64,000 nucleotides of DNA from JARKPK01 sp964631235 (GCA_964631235.1 CAZVZX010000005.1:1-64000); one strand, 5' to 3'; positions 26,501 to 34,273 are shown, counted from the first letter of the stretch. Notes: generated from the sequence alone by a model not told the origin. Program-made: numbers and translations.

Positions 26501-28694
26501 TCCGCCGCAAGCGGTCGGCTGTCGCGTGCGCGCGCCGATGGTTCGTCAAAAGAAGATCACGGGCGAACCGGGCAAGCCGATCGACGTCGAAATCGAGTTC
26601 CAAGAAGAGATGATGGGCCGGTTGCTGGTGATCGTCGAGAACGATCGGCTGCTCGAGCCGTCGTCCGTTCACTCGGCGCCCGTTCCCCGCGTGGCGAACG
26701 CCCAGGTTCTGCGGCAGTACATCACGCTGGAAGCCTCGGGACGCGACGAAGTCGAAGAGGTCGGTCCTCTGAGCGGCATCGAGCGGCTGAGCCGCAATCT
26801 GGCGGAATACCGATTGCTGGCCGCGCGCTTGCCCGGCCGGTTAGACCGCGCCTATCTGATCCGCAGCGATGTGCCCGACGCTCAACTTCGCTTCCGCACG
26901 AAGAAGCGCGAGGCGGTGCAAACTGCCGGTGCCCGCATTCTGCTGGCCGAAACGCTGCTTCTGGTCGATCCGGCCGGCGCCTACCGGGCGCGGCAATCGT
27001 ATCGCATCGACAACCAAACCGAGCCCTATCTCGATGTCGAATTGCCCGAGGGCGCCTCGCTGTGGACGGCCGCCGTGGCCGGCGAGCCGGTCAAGCCGTC
27101 GCGCGGCCCCGCCGATGCGTCGTCGCGTCTGGTCCGCGTTCCGTTGGTGAAGACGGCCGCAGGCGACCTCGACTACCAAGTGGTATTCACCTATGGCGGC
27201 CAGATGGCGCCCATTGGCGGCGTTGCGCCGATCAACTTCCCCTTGATGCGGGCCGTTGGGCTGAAGCCCGAGTCGAGCGTGGTGCAGCTTTGCCTGCCGA
27301 AGCAGTATCGTTGGGTGCGGTTTGGCGGCACCATGCGGCAGATTGCAGACGAAAAGCAACTGGCCGGAGAGTATGAGAACTACTACGCCAAACAATTGGA
27401 GAACCTGAAACAATCGCTCAACAGCAGCGACTCGTATTCGCGCGTCCGCGCCGCCAATTCGCTGCAATTGTGGCAGATGCAGGTCGCAGCCGGCCGACAG
27501 GCGGGCGGGGCCGGTCAGCAGACGGCATTGGAAGAACAGCTTCGCGGTTACTTAGACTCTTCGCAGACAATTGTTGTCGATGACGCCGAAGCGATGGCCC
27601 GCAACGACAACCGCCTGCAACTGAACAACTCGTTCGCCGAGCAGCGCAACGAACGGGCGAAGAACGTCGTGCAAGAGGTGGGCGGAAACTGGGACGTTTC
27701 CGGCGCGATTTCGCAACCCCCGTCGTCGGGAGCAAGAAGCCAGTTCAATGCCGGCTGGTTCGCCACCAACGGACTGGCCCAGGCCGTTCCGCCGCCGGGA
27801 GAACCGGCCACCGCTACCGGTGTTCCGCAGTCGGGTGAAGCAGGGGCGAAAATGCCGGCCAAACCCAGCGGCCAGGTTCTTTGGTTCGGTAAAGGCGACG
27901 GGAAAGGTGAGGGCAAAGCCCAGGTTGATGAGCTGAAGAACCCCGAGGTTGCTCAAGGTCGAGCGAAAAAGCGGCTGGCCGAGATCCAACAGGAACAACA
28001 GATGGATCTGAGCTTGGTGCAACAGCCGCAATCGCGGGCAGCCGACGAGCAAAACCTTCAGCGATACAACGAGCGGCTTCAGAAAGACCAAAGCAGACAG
28101 CTCGCCCAGCAGATGCCCGACTTGGGCATCAATGCCGCTCCGAGCAACCAACCGCTGGGGCCATCGGGCGGAATTTCGATGGGCGGACTCGGCGGCGGTT
28201 TCGGCGCCAATGCTGATGATTACGCGCAAAGCAAGGCGCAGGGGCAGGCCGGCGATAGGGCGGAGCCTACGAATGAAGAATCGCTCGGCGGTTCTTTCGG
28301 CCTGGCCAGCTTGGAATTGGCGATGCCCGAGATCGATCCGAATCGCTATGAAGTGTTCCGCTTCATCACGCCGCTGGGACAAACCGAACTGACCGGTTGG
28401 GCCGTCTCGCGCGAATGGACTCAAACAGGCAGCTACCTTGGCCTGGCGGCGATGGTGCTGCTGCTCGCTTGGCTAGTCATCAGCTTGGTGCTCGGCGGGG
28501 CGGGACGATGGATTCTCAGCCCGACTGGCGAAACCGCGATGATCTTGGCCGGATTGGTCATGCTGGTGTTCGGCCTGCTGCCCGTTGCCGGCTTCCTGAT
28601 GATGGTGATCGGTTTGGTCCGAAAACTCGCCCGCTCCATCCGACGTTGGTTTGCCGGACGCAAACCGCCGGTCGAGGCGGAAGTAGTTGTGTGA
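20562..28694 (+). CDS. Giant envelope protein, fused modules B and C (function unknown)
   Basis: A 2710-residue protein made of two units, each like the preceding protein. Module B has an N-terminal signal (about 15-30), LYVPYADLHILLENQ with MLPRKQFDDLL (55-85), AYRYENAVYQAEFAV (about 607), VEIELPDKADFWAATVDDEP (about 839), a low-complexity hinge (1040-1170) and three membrane segments (about 1184-1271). Residues 1290-1314 then read like a second signal peptide (SSVVIAVVVAWSSQLQAADE). Module C follows with VIIVPYEPKD and VLVPYAEYERL (1325-1355), AYRFVGVPFDLKL (about 1749), LDVELPEGASLWTAAVAGEP (about 2157), a Gln- and Gly-rich region (2270-2600) and two membrane segments (about 2623-2686). 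The internal signal suggests two ancestral genes fused in frame. No catalytic motif is seen. Confidence 0.75.
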   Translation: MSSPLRTNFLRREAIFVCAAAWALALLAPITVRAAEAPAVAAVAAPGGPEKPRRELYVPYADLHILLENQPRRVMLPRKQFDDLLRQAEQATKSLAPHGVLPLAAEYDGKIQDQRASIRAKLTIDALHEGLQVVPLDLGGVGVVSATIDGKPAALGRLPDGRVAAVVEGPKRRVLELDLVAAFEITSAHQVLQLRLPRPPAARMQLVVPGDVELKSGAAVLSRQVQAYPRQTRFELIPASAECTLVFTLNSHLKQTESVLTASGVYLHEVTQGYERIHSTVSFQVLYRAVDQLRLAVPAGFEVQEVSTPLLARWEVTKEQQRSVLVVRLREQTTDPIVLNVTAVRAPAVLDEWTASRWEPLDVAAHVAVVGLLLEDRVDAVRVETAGLTPIDVESLRVALPSSLLRPTPGMPLLRPVAAWYAAPASYRLTGRFEKPAGKIASKTNVLLVLDESRQEAIGGFAVVPRHERLFSVDFSSPVGWTVESVTGPDEQPLPFERFDAADGAGRIHVRLPAGVAPDTAYTLHFRATSVPTGWLQPWEQQIVAFPRFAIVDPRGADRAPTIDDVGAIAVEPRGDLVVRPEKLEKLLPLDQAERAQYGLGEVGEGPAYRYENAVYQAEFAVTRSQPRVVARSIAFYHVKPRVLTVHGELIYTVEEARTRRLRFALPKDTPTLLSVSGLDGVEIEEFFSREGEKSREWTVLLKQPRRGVVRLAIDFDRPIAEDAHSLVLPGLSALDVVYQSGLSAIEADPLLRVAVKTEARTVDVGELSEAEYQPGRRLLGAYGFSGSAPTFELTLARDPALPIPEALVGKALLITRLSAQGEAQNEAVFSLHAKVLSVEIELPDKADFWAATVDDEPIKPQRLGSRILLDLPGARRPTRELQVVYSLPVAPVAMRGTVDLLAPKLYCGLTRATTNPSDKAVAVEQGRAREVPLNQLVWQVRLPAEYRLSGYGGTLTTLDIERPRPAVIGLAEVIWHLGGGVGSGLLAPASQAARGTAGIASRRGPWGKHAPMADRETEELARFSASDEPAGADGREAAKFRADAPTAEPTAPMAPPAAKPADGMIVSELELADKAKEMRDASDPTAAPTPRPGRSHGEFKQSEADQDAQRENARPMAETPADAKPATRTSGMEGDSLERRRKDSLQGIRSLRIQLAQAGGEQSQIEFRSLGGNPQLDLVLSNTERFSFLGWGLFGAAVLWGLCRVHRPARSKTMFVFTLAVATTVVAVLARDVAVVELANHVFHASWTLALLYIAIAAVRWIASKIVGLWQMLARRFRKSLPDAAGPAASTVSSVVIAVVVAWSSQLQAADEHTPPPPVAVPNDVIIVPYEPKDDAPPAVGDKVLVPYAEYERLRNLVAANQRAAEKKPPLPYAFAGGEYRATLGTDEHLTFQGRFSVELYADQLTEVPLALSGGVLAVAQVDGKPARIRMVEPRPQETKPPTANQPQQPMPQQAVRQQPAPQQAGDVRPAPAAPIVVLYLSGKGKHELLIEIRMKIAKQGGWRSVEGVVPSAPATSLALSVPKSGTELRLGHVNDRRNYEVDRDNFSVVTAVNADGAVKIAWRPKVAEAQVDRSLTVESTSVLDVEQEGVRLTCRVSLQCRRGRRDRFELLVPKDYLIESVRGPNVRGWRLGAQPPAAADDAKNPRAAVRSIEIELLKSAEDSEELFVVLWKAAAERNGQSSEWSVPYVVVPDAALHGGTVSIRRSPWLDLRTTAKSGVTRTDADPKAAELAGDTVRQRPWPLRPYEAYRFVGVPFDLKLSSAPITAEFSATVQSLVKIAAFQRTLETRIEITPKGRPLYGAEVLLPEGFVLDQLHAPGLSHWSVATDGPRPRLAVFYAQGSDVPQALVVQGTLARETPPPELPLPQIEVLGVARQQGEIVIQADPAYGIDAFDLQQAEIRPLARAGWLKPQQMAMARLNISYQSPAYRGKLRLTARTPVVTCETISNVRVTGRAIEETILLEYRIQQAGIRAVKFQLPPQAVGCRVRAPMVRQKKITGEPGKPIDVEIEFQEEMMGRLLVIVENDRLLEPSSVHSAPVPRVANAQVLRQYITLEASGRDEVEEVGPLSGIERLSRNLAEYRLLAARLPGRLDRAYLIRSDVPDAQLRFRTKKREAVQTAGARILLAETLLLVDPAGAYRARQSYRIDNQTEPYLDVELPEGASLWTAAVAGEPVKPSRGPADASSRLVRVPLVKTAAGDLDYQVVFTYGGQMAPIGGVAPINFPLMRAVGLKPESSVVQLCLPKQYRWVRFGGTMRQIADEKQLAGEYENYYAKQLENLKQSLNSSDSYSRVRAANSLQLWQMQVAAGRQAGGAGQQTALEEQLRGYLDSSQTIVVDDAEAMARNDNRLQLNNSFAEQRNERAKNVVQEVGGNWDVSGAISQPPSSGARSQFNAGWFATNGLAQAVPPPGEPATATGVPQSGEAGAKMPAKPSGQVLWFGKGDGKGEGKAQVDELKNPEVAQGRAKKRLAEIQQEQQMDLSLVQQPQSRAADEQNLQRYNERLQKDQSRQLAQQMPDLGINAAPSNQPLGPSGGISMGGLGGGFGANADDYAQSKAQGQAGDRAEPTNEESLGGSFGLASLELAMPEIDPNRYEVFRFITPLGQTELTGWAVSREWTQTGSYLGLAAMVLLLAWLVISLVLGGAGRWILSPTGETAMILAGLVMLVFGLLPVAGFLMMVIGLVRKLARSIRRWFAGRKPPVEAEVVV

Positions 28695-28821
28695 CGATGA
28701 TCGAAGGCGTTGCGTCCGAGTCTGCCGCGTTCTTCGGCGGCCGACACGATGCTCGTTGCGCGGTGAAATGACCGCTTTTCGCCGTACGAAGAGGAGCGGT
28801 TTCGCAACTCGCGTTGTTCGC

Positions 28822-29604
28822 TCAACTGAACAACACACGCAAAGGCTCGATGCAGTCGCAATCGAAGGCGTATTTCAGCGAGAAATGCGCGCCAATGGCG
28901 ATGAAAATCCAGCCCGTTGCGTACCGCGCCACCCATTCGATCTTGCCCAAGGCGTTGTAGGCCTTCCCCACGGATTGGGCGCTATACGCCAACAGAAACG
29001 CCACCGCAATCACGGGAACCGCGGTCCCCAAACCGTAAACGCTGGGCAACAAGACGGCACTGCCCGCCGGGAGAACCTCCGGCAGACTGATGCCTACCTT
29101 ATCCAACACGGCGCTAATCGCGCCGGATTCGGTACCCATCATCAGCGTAACCAGGCCGAAGAACAGCGCCGCCGATGTCGGGCAAAACGAGAGCGCGAAA
29201 AGCATTCCCAGCGGCAGAGCGCCCCAAATCCCCATGGCGTCGATGCGCTGCTGGATTCCCGCCGAAATCATCGAACCGCCGCTGTTGATCGATACCAGCC
29301 CGACCAAGAACAAGCCGAGCAACAAAAAGATCGGGCCGAGCACCAAATGCATCGACGACTGCAAGAACCGCGAAACGGCCGGAATCGATGTCGCCGTGGC
29401 CACCAAGAATAAGGCCAACGACAAATAGACGACGCACCGTCCGAGGGTGTACAAGAACCCGGCCCCGATCACCGCGCGCGGGTTGCCCACTTTGCGGCCC
29501 ACATAGGAAACGGCCGCAATGTTCGTCGCCAACGGACAGGGACTGATCGAGGTCAGTACTCCTAAATAGATCGCCGCCGCCAAATACAAGACATACGCAG
29601 TCAT
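28822..29604 (-). CDS. ArsG-like permease (CcdA/DsbD-type transmembrane fold)
   Basis: A 260-residue integral membrane protein with about six to seven helices. It has the CcdA/DsbD-type cysteine-proline signatures SISPCPLATNIAAVSYVGRK (about residue 23) and LSFCPTSAALFFGL (about 133), and ends with FDCDC. This combination, next to ArsF-like thioredoxin-fold genes, is what is annotated as the ArsG family: efflux permeases for aromatic aminoarsenicals, named from the ArsEFG system of Shewanella putrefaciens. Cytochrome c biogenesis CcdA is the main alternative. The ATG at 29604 has GAGGGAG upstream; a start at 29802 would add a non-membrane, low-quality N-terminus. It is the last gene of the leftward arsenic island. 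Confidence 0.7.
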   Translation of the reverse strand: MTAYVLYLAAAIYLGVLTSISPCPLATNIAAVSYVGRKVGNPRAVIGAGFLYTLGRCVVYLSLALFLVATATSIPAVSRFLQSSMHLVLGPIFLLLGLFLVGLVSINSGGSMISAGIQQRIDAMGIWGALPLGMLFALSFCPTSAALFFGLVTLMMGTESGAISAVLDKVGISLPEVLPAGSAVLLPSVYGLGTAVPVIAVAFLLAYSAQSVGKAYNALGKIEWVARYATGWIFIAIGAHFSLKYAFDCDCIEPLRVLFS

Positions 29605-29852
29605 CGGCGTGCTCCCTCTCGCCTGTTCGCAGTTCGATCCATCGTTTTCAGCATCATCGCCATCACGGGTACAAATCGGCTGACATCCGCCCGCCTTCCG
29701 CCCAAATCCGGCGGCAGAGCCGAAAGCGGACGGATGGTCAAACCGCCGCACACCGCTCGCGCGGCGCAACAGCTTCATGCCGCGGCATCGCGGCCAGCCC
29801 AAACTGCCTTTGCACGCAGCGGCCCACGGAACGGCTTTGTTCAGCGGCTAAT

Positions 29853-30275
29853 CTATTTCAGCAGCCCGCGAACATTGCCCTCAACGTAATCGAAGAACGC
29901 CTGCTTGTCGCGGACTTTCACCCAAATCTCATCGAGCTTCTTATACGAGGCCACCTTGTTTCCGCGCACTTGAAGCACGATCAGCGTCGGGCCTTCGATC
30001 TTGTATCCCTTGGTCAACGCTTCGTTGGCCGGGTTCTGGAAGTCCACATCGTGCAGTTCAACCTTGCCGCTTTTCAGCTCTTCGGCAAAGGCGGCACGGA
30101 CCGCCTCCTGCGTATAGCCGCCCATCTTCTGGCAGGTGGGGCAACGCTGCGTCCGATGAAAATAAATGACCACCACGCGATCCGGCAGCGGCTCCGCCGC
30201 CGCAAGCATCGGAATCGCAGCCGCAAACATCAAGGCCGCCGCAATCGAAAACGCAATCGCTCGGGATACCCTCAT
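29853..30275 (-). CDS. Exported thioredoxin-fold protein, ArsF-like (second copy)
   Basis: A 140-residue protein. A clear cleavable signal (MRVSRAIAFSIAAALMFAAA, ending near AAAEP) is followed by a thioredoxin-like domain with VVVIYFHRTQRCPTCQKM (C-x-x-C at about 45-48), VELHDVDFQNP, and a pattern YKKLDEIW near the C-terminus that its larger neighbour also has (WKRLDEVW). It fits the ArsF family (nitrophenyl compound nitroreductase subunit ArsF), thought to reduce nitroaromatic arsenicals with ArsE. It is periplasmic by inference. GGAG precedes the ATG at 30275. It lies 48 bp downstream of its paralogue and 248 bp upstream of the arsG-like gene. Confidence 0.7.
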   Translation of the reverse strand: MRVSRAIAFSIAAALMFAAAIPMLAAAEPLPDRVVVIYFHRTQRCPTCQKMGGYTQEAVRAAFAEELKSGKVELHDVDFQNPANEALTKGYKIEGPTLIVLQVRGNKVASYKKLDEIWVKVRDKQAFFDYVEGNVRGLLK

Positions 30276-30323
30276 CGTTTCTTCTCCACTGAGATCAGAG
30301 AATTCGGCAACCAAAAAAAGAAC

Positions 30324-31004
30324 TCATTCCGGAATCGGAATCAACGGCGAAGTTGCCGTCTCCGACGGTTGCCCCGGCGGAACAGGAATCAGCAAGGGCG
30401 ATGACGCGGCGGGCTCACCGCTGCCCGCGCCCTCAGCCTTCGGCTTTGCTGCCGCAGCGGAGCTCGAGACAGGCAGCATCGCCGCGATTTCGTCGCGGAT
30501 GAATTGAGCGAATTTCGCTGGTTCGTCGTAAAGGCCCCACACCTCGTCAAGGCGCTTCCACCGCTCGATTTTTCCTTGATTCATCTTTGCCAAAACAACA
30601 ACCGCCATTTGCACTTCGAATAACTTCACCATCGCCGCCGCACTAGGTTTTTCGTAGTTGACTACCTCCCAAGAAATACTGCCCTCGGCGAAGGGCTCGG
30701 CAAATTCTTTCTGAAGCACGTCGTAGGCCTGCGACTCGATCGCTCGGCACGATGGGCATCGCTGCTTTCCGTGAAAGAAGTAAACCACCAACCCGTCACG
30801 GTGCTCCGCCGGCGTCGGCGTACCGCTTTGAACGGCCACGCCGCCGCCCTGCTTGCGAATCGCTTCGAGTTCCGCGGCAATCTTGGCCAACGTCGGTTCG
30901 AGCTGCGAGGCCGCCTGTTGATTGACCGATCGGGCGATCAACACCACAATCGTCGCCGAAAAAAGCGAGATCAAACAGACCGCTACGGCATTCTTCAAAT
31001 CCAT
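30324..31004 (-). CDS. Membrane-anchored thioredoxin-fold protein, ArsF-like (first copy)
   Basis: A 226-residue protein. One N-terminal membrane anchor (about 6-25), a short coiled-coil-like linker, then a thioredoxin-like domain with LVVYFFHGKQRCPSCRAIE (C-x-x-C at about 82-85), SISWEVVNYEKPSA and RWKRLDEVWGLYDEPAKFAQ. The last 50 residues are Pro/Ser/Ala-rich. The YFFHGKQRCPSC and (W/Y)K(R/K)LDE(V/I)W patterns are shared with the next gene, so the two are paralogues. The family is ArsF. GGGGA lies 8 nt before the ATG. The Pro-rich tail is absent from the paralogue. Confidence 0.7.
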   Translation of the reverse strand: MDLKNAVAVCLISLFSATIVVLIARSVNQQAASQLEPTLAKIAAELEAIRKQGGGVAVQSGTPTPAEHRDGLVVYFFHGKQRCPSCRAIESQAYDVLQKEFAEPFAEGSISWEVVNYEKPSAAAMVKLFEVQMAVVVLAKMNQGKIERWKRLDEVWGLYDEPAKFAQFIRDEIAAMLPVSSSAAAAKPKAEGAGSGEPAASSPLLIPVPPGQPSETATSPLIPIPE

Positions 31005-31160
31005 GACGAAATCCCCTTCTCCGGCTCGAAATCCTTTCGTGCCCGGTTCGATTCAAAAGACCGCTAATTCGGCATCGCGAACAATGGCAAGTGGTCTGAA
31101 CGGGCAACGCGCATTCGGCCGATGCGCTTTTCCGGCTGCCGATTCCTGCATGGTGTGAAC

Positions 31161-31556
31161 CTATTTGGCCGCCAGCAGGGCCTCTCCCCGAGCGACTACT
31201 TTGGCCACCGCTTGGTCGTCGGTCGCCGTCTTTCCTTTTTCGAAGCCCAAATCGCTCAATTGCAAATGCTCGAACTCAGTGAACCCGGCCTGTTCGAGCG
31301 TCTTCTTCGCGCAATTCAACGGGCAGCCGTCGATCGCCAACAAGGCCCGCGCCGACCGAGTCGTTTCCATAATTCCGCTTACTCGGCCGCCGATGCCTGC
31401 CAAGCAGAACATGCGGCCGACGCCGCGCGCGGTCATCTCTCGCGCCGCCAAGTCCGCCAGTCGGCCGACATCGGCCGCGCCGGAGCAGGCAAAGATCAAC
31501 TTCGGCGCTTCTCCGCACTGGCAGACGGGTTGCTTTGCGCTTGATGAACTTTCCAT
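31161..31556 (-). CDS. Cysteine-rich DGC-type (putative zinc-binding) protein
   Basis: A 131-residue protein. Cysteines are arranged as CQCGEAPKLIFACSGAADVG (about 12-30), RMFCLAGIGGRVSG (about 50) and IDGCPLNCAKKTLEQAG (about 77). This is the pattern of DGC-domain proteins, annotated as putative zinc-binding. They are often found near arsenic or metal permeases; the biochemical role is not known to me. GGGAG lies 7 nt before the ATG. It starts 11 bp after the stop of the upstream C_GCAxxG gene, so the pair is an operon. A metal or arsenic chaperone role is inference. Confidence 0.75.
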   Translation of the reverse strand: MESSSSAKQPVCQCGEAPKLIFACSGAADVGRLADLAAREMTARGVGRMFCLAGIGGRVSGIMETTRSARALLAIDGCPLNCAKKTLEQAGFTEFEHLQLSDLGFEKGKTATDDQAVAKVVARGEALLAAK

Positions 31557-31567
31557 AACGCATCTCC

Positions 31568-32413
31568 CTATTTCGAAACAGAAGTCGCGCTTTTGGTCGT
31601 CGGGTGTTTAGCCCCGCCGAAGTCGTGACAAACCGAGCATTGCATCTTGCCCATCGCGTCGCCGAGTTCTCGCGGCCCATGGCAGTCGATGCACGCCTTG
31701 ACCTCCGCCTTGACCGGGGCAAACTCGCACTTCGCATCGGTGCAGCGGCGATTGAGCAATTCGACGATCTTCGCCGCGCCATCGGCCGCCAAACGCCGGC
31801 AGCGTTCCTTCTTCTCCGTACTAAAGGCTTCAAAACCCGACGCCCTCTGCCACTTCGCCACCGACACATGACAAAGCACCGATCCGGCGACGCTCGGCAC
31901 GGCCTCGTCGGCCCATTGCGGCTTCTCGGGCACGAAGCTCGGCAGCGCGGTCGTCTCGTACCACGAGCAGAACTCTGCGATCATCGCCTCGCGCACCTCC
32001 TTGGCCTTCTCGCGATGAAACAGCCCGATCAACGCCGCCGCGCCGTTGACCACGCCGCACAGGCTGCCGAATCCGCCCACGCCCCCGTCGCCGTATCTCA
32101 TCATTTCGACGGGAAAGGAAGCAAAAGGCTCGCCATGCCGATCGGCCAACTGCCCAATCACGCTGCCGACCACCGCGTACATGCAACCGCCGTCGGGATA
32201 GATGCGATACGCATGCTTCGCCGCCTCGGCGGAATCCAAGGGTCGATATTCCCAACGGGCCGACTCGTGCGGTGGCTGCTCGCCGGCCGCCCGTTCGACC
32301 GCGACGGCGACCGCCGACAAGGCGTTCGGCCTTCCGCACCCGCCCAAAGCGCCGGCACCCAACCCAGCGCCGATCGCCGCCGTCCACTGCCGGCGCGTCA
32401 TCGCTTCTGCCAT
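31568..32413 (-). CDS. C_GCAxxG_C_C family protein with two c-type haem motifs
   Basis: A 281-residue protein. The N-terminus TRRQWTAAIGAGLGAGALGG (residues 6-25) is Tat-like and is followed by GC, a possible lipidation site. The C_GCAxxG_C_C pattern is present: GGCMYAVVGSVIGQL (about 75), GFGSLCGVVNGAAALIGL (about 115), EFCSWYE (about 148) and LCHVSVAKW (about 180). The C-terminal 60 residues add CTDAKC, CIDCH and CSVCH; the last two are haem c-binding motifs. Most family members lack haem, so this looks like a fused electron-transfer tail. GGGAG precedes the ATG. An exported redox protein partnering the thioredoxin-fold proteins downstream is inferred. Confidence 0.7.
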   Translation of the reverse strand: MAEAMTRRQWTAAIGAGLGAGALGGCGRPNALSAVAVAVERAAGEQPPHESARWEYRPLDSAEAAKHAYRIYPDGGCMYAVVGSVIGQLADRHGEPFASFPVEMMRYGDGGVGGFGSLCGVVNGAAALIGLFHREKAKEVREAMIAEFCSWYETTALPSFVPEKPQWADEAVPSVAGSVLCHVSVAKWQRASGFEAFSTEKKERCRRLAADGAAKIVELLNRRCTDAKCEFAPVKAEVKACIDCHGPRELGDAMGKMQCSVCHDFGGAKHPTTKSATSVSK

Positions 32414-32530
32414 AACACCGCTCCCATCCCGAAATCAGTCAAGACTGGGAAATCGCCGTTGCAGGCTTGCCAAATCATCTCAGAACGACCAGAGCCGCGC
32501 GACCGAGAACTTCCCAGAGGCCGAAACCGT

Positions 32531-32770
32531 TTAGGCCGCTTGAAGCAACTTGGCCAGTTCTTCGGGGCTCAGCACTTTACCGACGGCCTTCACTTCACCG
32601 TCGATTACCAAGCCGGGAGTCATCATCACCCCGAACGCAATGATCTGGTTGATGTCGGTCACCTTCTCGACCATCGCTTCCACGCCGGTCGTCTTGATTG
32701 CCTGCTCGACGTTCTTTTTGAGCTGCTCGCACTTGGCGCAGCCCGTGCCGAGAATCTGAACCAGCTTCAT
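32531..32770 (-). CDS. Small thioredoxin-like protein (redox-active disulfide, ArsE-like)
   Basis: A 79-residue cytoplasmic protein with a minimal thioredoxin/glutaredoxin fold. ILGTGCAKCEQLKKN places C-x-x-C at residues 11-14; MMTPGLVIDGEVKAVGK gives the cis-proline strand and the turn typical of MTH895-type proteins. Such proteins are regularly encoded beside YraQ/ArsP permeases and in ArsEFG clusters. GGAGG lies 8 nt before the ATG at 32770; a longer frame from 32863 has no support. It is 180 bp downstream of the permease gene. It could supply electrons to the arsenical reductase step or to the permease. Confidence 0.75.
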   Translation of the reverse strand: MKLVQILGTGCAKCEQLKKNVEQAIKTTGVEAMVEKVTDINQIIAFGVMMTPGLVIDGEVKAVGKVLSPEELAKLLQAA

Positions 32771-32950
32771 GGACTTATCCTCCAAAGAACCCGTGATCTT
32801 CTTTCGCAACCTGAGTCGCTCGTTGAACCGCATCGAGCGGGCGGACACGAACCATCCGCTCATTTCCTCAAGCGACTACCACTTGCAGTCGGTCTTGAAG
32901 CGGACTCGTGCCGCCTGTGCCCCAATAACCTCGTCATTATAAAGGGTTGA

Positions 32951-34273
32951 CTACGCGAAGAACCAGCCGAAAATCATGCCCGCCACGGCACTCATCAGCA
33001 CGGTGAGCGAGCAGAAAGTGAACGTCTTTTTGAACCCGAGCACGCTGTAGATGACCGCGATGCTCGGCAGCGAGAGCGCCGGCCCGGCCAGCAGCAGCGA
33101 GAGCGCCGGCCCGGTGCCCATCCCTAATCCTCTGAGGGCTTCAAGGATCGGGATTTCCGTCAATGTCGCAAAATACCACATCGCGCCGATCAATGCCGCC
33201 ACGAAATTCGCCCCGAAGCTGTCGCCGCCGACCCAGCGGGCGACAAGTTCCTCGGGAATCAACGCGCCGACGAATCCGGTAACAAACACGCCGCCGAACA
33301 ACAACGGGATGATCGACTTGGCAAATCCCCACGTTTGGCCCATCCATTCCTGCAATTCGGTGCGTTCGAACCAAGTTCCCACCATCAGCAGAGTCGCCGC
33401 CAGGCAAGCGAAAGCCCCCCACCAGCGATTCTGGTACACCACCTCCGCCCATTCGTACCCTTCGGGCGTGGCTTTCTCCCGGTTGACGATCTCGCTGGTC
33501 GGAATGGTCAACTTCTGTCCTTTCTTGAGGTCGCCCGTCGGCTCTTCGATCTGAACGCGCACCATCTCGGCCGCTTCGATCAACACCGCAACTTGCATCT
33601 TCGTCCCATCGCTTTTGGTAATCACCGTTTGGCTGGGGCTGGCCCAGTCGCTGAAGACCAGGAACAGGATCATCGCTGCAAAGAAGGCAAAGGTCTGCCA
33701 CAGATTGCGCTTGGCGGGAGGCGGATCAGGCAACTGCATCACGGCGGTTTGCCGCTTCTCCTCGTCCTCGCGAAAGATCGCAGCCATGATCAAGCCGATG
33801 ATCACCGCGAAGCCCACCGAGCCGATCACCCGCGCCACTCCGAGCTCCAACCCGAGCACCCGCGCGGTCAAAAAGATAGCCATCACATTGATCGCCGGAC
33901 CAGAGTATAAGAACGCCGACGCCGGCCCGAGGCCCGCCCCCACTCGATAAATCCCGGCAAACATCGGCAGCACGCTGCACGAGCAGACCGCAAGCACCGT
34001 ACCCGACACGGATGCCACCGAATATGCCTCGACCTTGTTCGCCTTCGGGCCAAGGTGCCGTAGCACCGCCTCTTTGTTCAGGAAAGCGGCAATGCCCCCG
34101 GCGATAAACATGGCCGGCACCACACAGGCCAACGTGTGATACCGCGCGTACCACTGAAGCATGTAGAACGCCTCCATGATGGCGTTCTGAATCTTCGAGT
34201 CGGTGAAGTTGAGAAAATAGGCCAGACAGAAGATCGCCGTCAGTCCCGCCAGCAAACCCAGTTCTCGTTTCAT
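32951..34273 (-). CDS. ArsP/YraQ-type permease (DUF318 family)
   Basis: A 440-residue membrane protein with about eight to ten helices in two homologous halves. The first half carries SGTVLAVCSCSVLPMFAGIY and GAGLGPASAFLYSGPAINVM (about 90-130). The second carries PLLFGGVFVTGFVGALIPEE and LAGPALSLPSIAVIYSV (about 320-420). The paired cysteines in AVCSCSVLP and the GPA-N / GPALSLPS repeats are hallmarks of the family that includes ArsP, an efflux permease for trivalent organoarsenicals. About 90 hydrophilic residues (185-275), predicted outside the helices, are inserted in the middle, which is longer than usual. AAGGA precedes the ATG. An operator half-site lies 75 bp upstream. Confidence 0.8.
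   Translation of the reverse strand: MKRELGLLAGLTAIFCLAYFLNFTDSKIQNAIMEAFYMLQWYARYHTLACVVPAMFIAGGIAAFLNKEAVLRHLGPKANKVEAYSVASVSGTVLAVCSCSVLPMFAGIYRVGAGLGPASAFLYSGPAINVMAIFLTARVLGLELGVARVIGSVGFAVIIGLIMAAIFREDEEKRQTAVMQLPDPPPAKRNLWQTFAFFAAMILFLVFSDWASPSQTVITKSDGTKMQVAVLIEAAEMVRVQIEEPTGDLKKGQKLTIPTSEIVNREKATPEGYEWAEVVYQNRWWGAFACLAATLLMVGTWFERTELQEWMGQTWGFAKSIIPLLFGGVFVTGFVGALIPEELVARWVGGDSFGANFVAALIGAMWYFATLTEIPILEALRGLGMGTGPALSLLLAGPALSLPSIAVIYSVLGFKKTFTFCSLTVLMSAVAGMIFGWFFA

Noticed and set aside
28700..28821. A possible further family 1 repeat copy between the giant gene and arsG
   Set aside because: Only short pieces (AAAAGCGGTCA, GCAACGAGC) resemble the family, and the block order is not kept.
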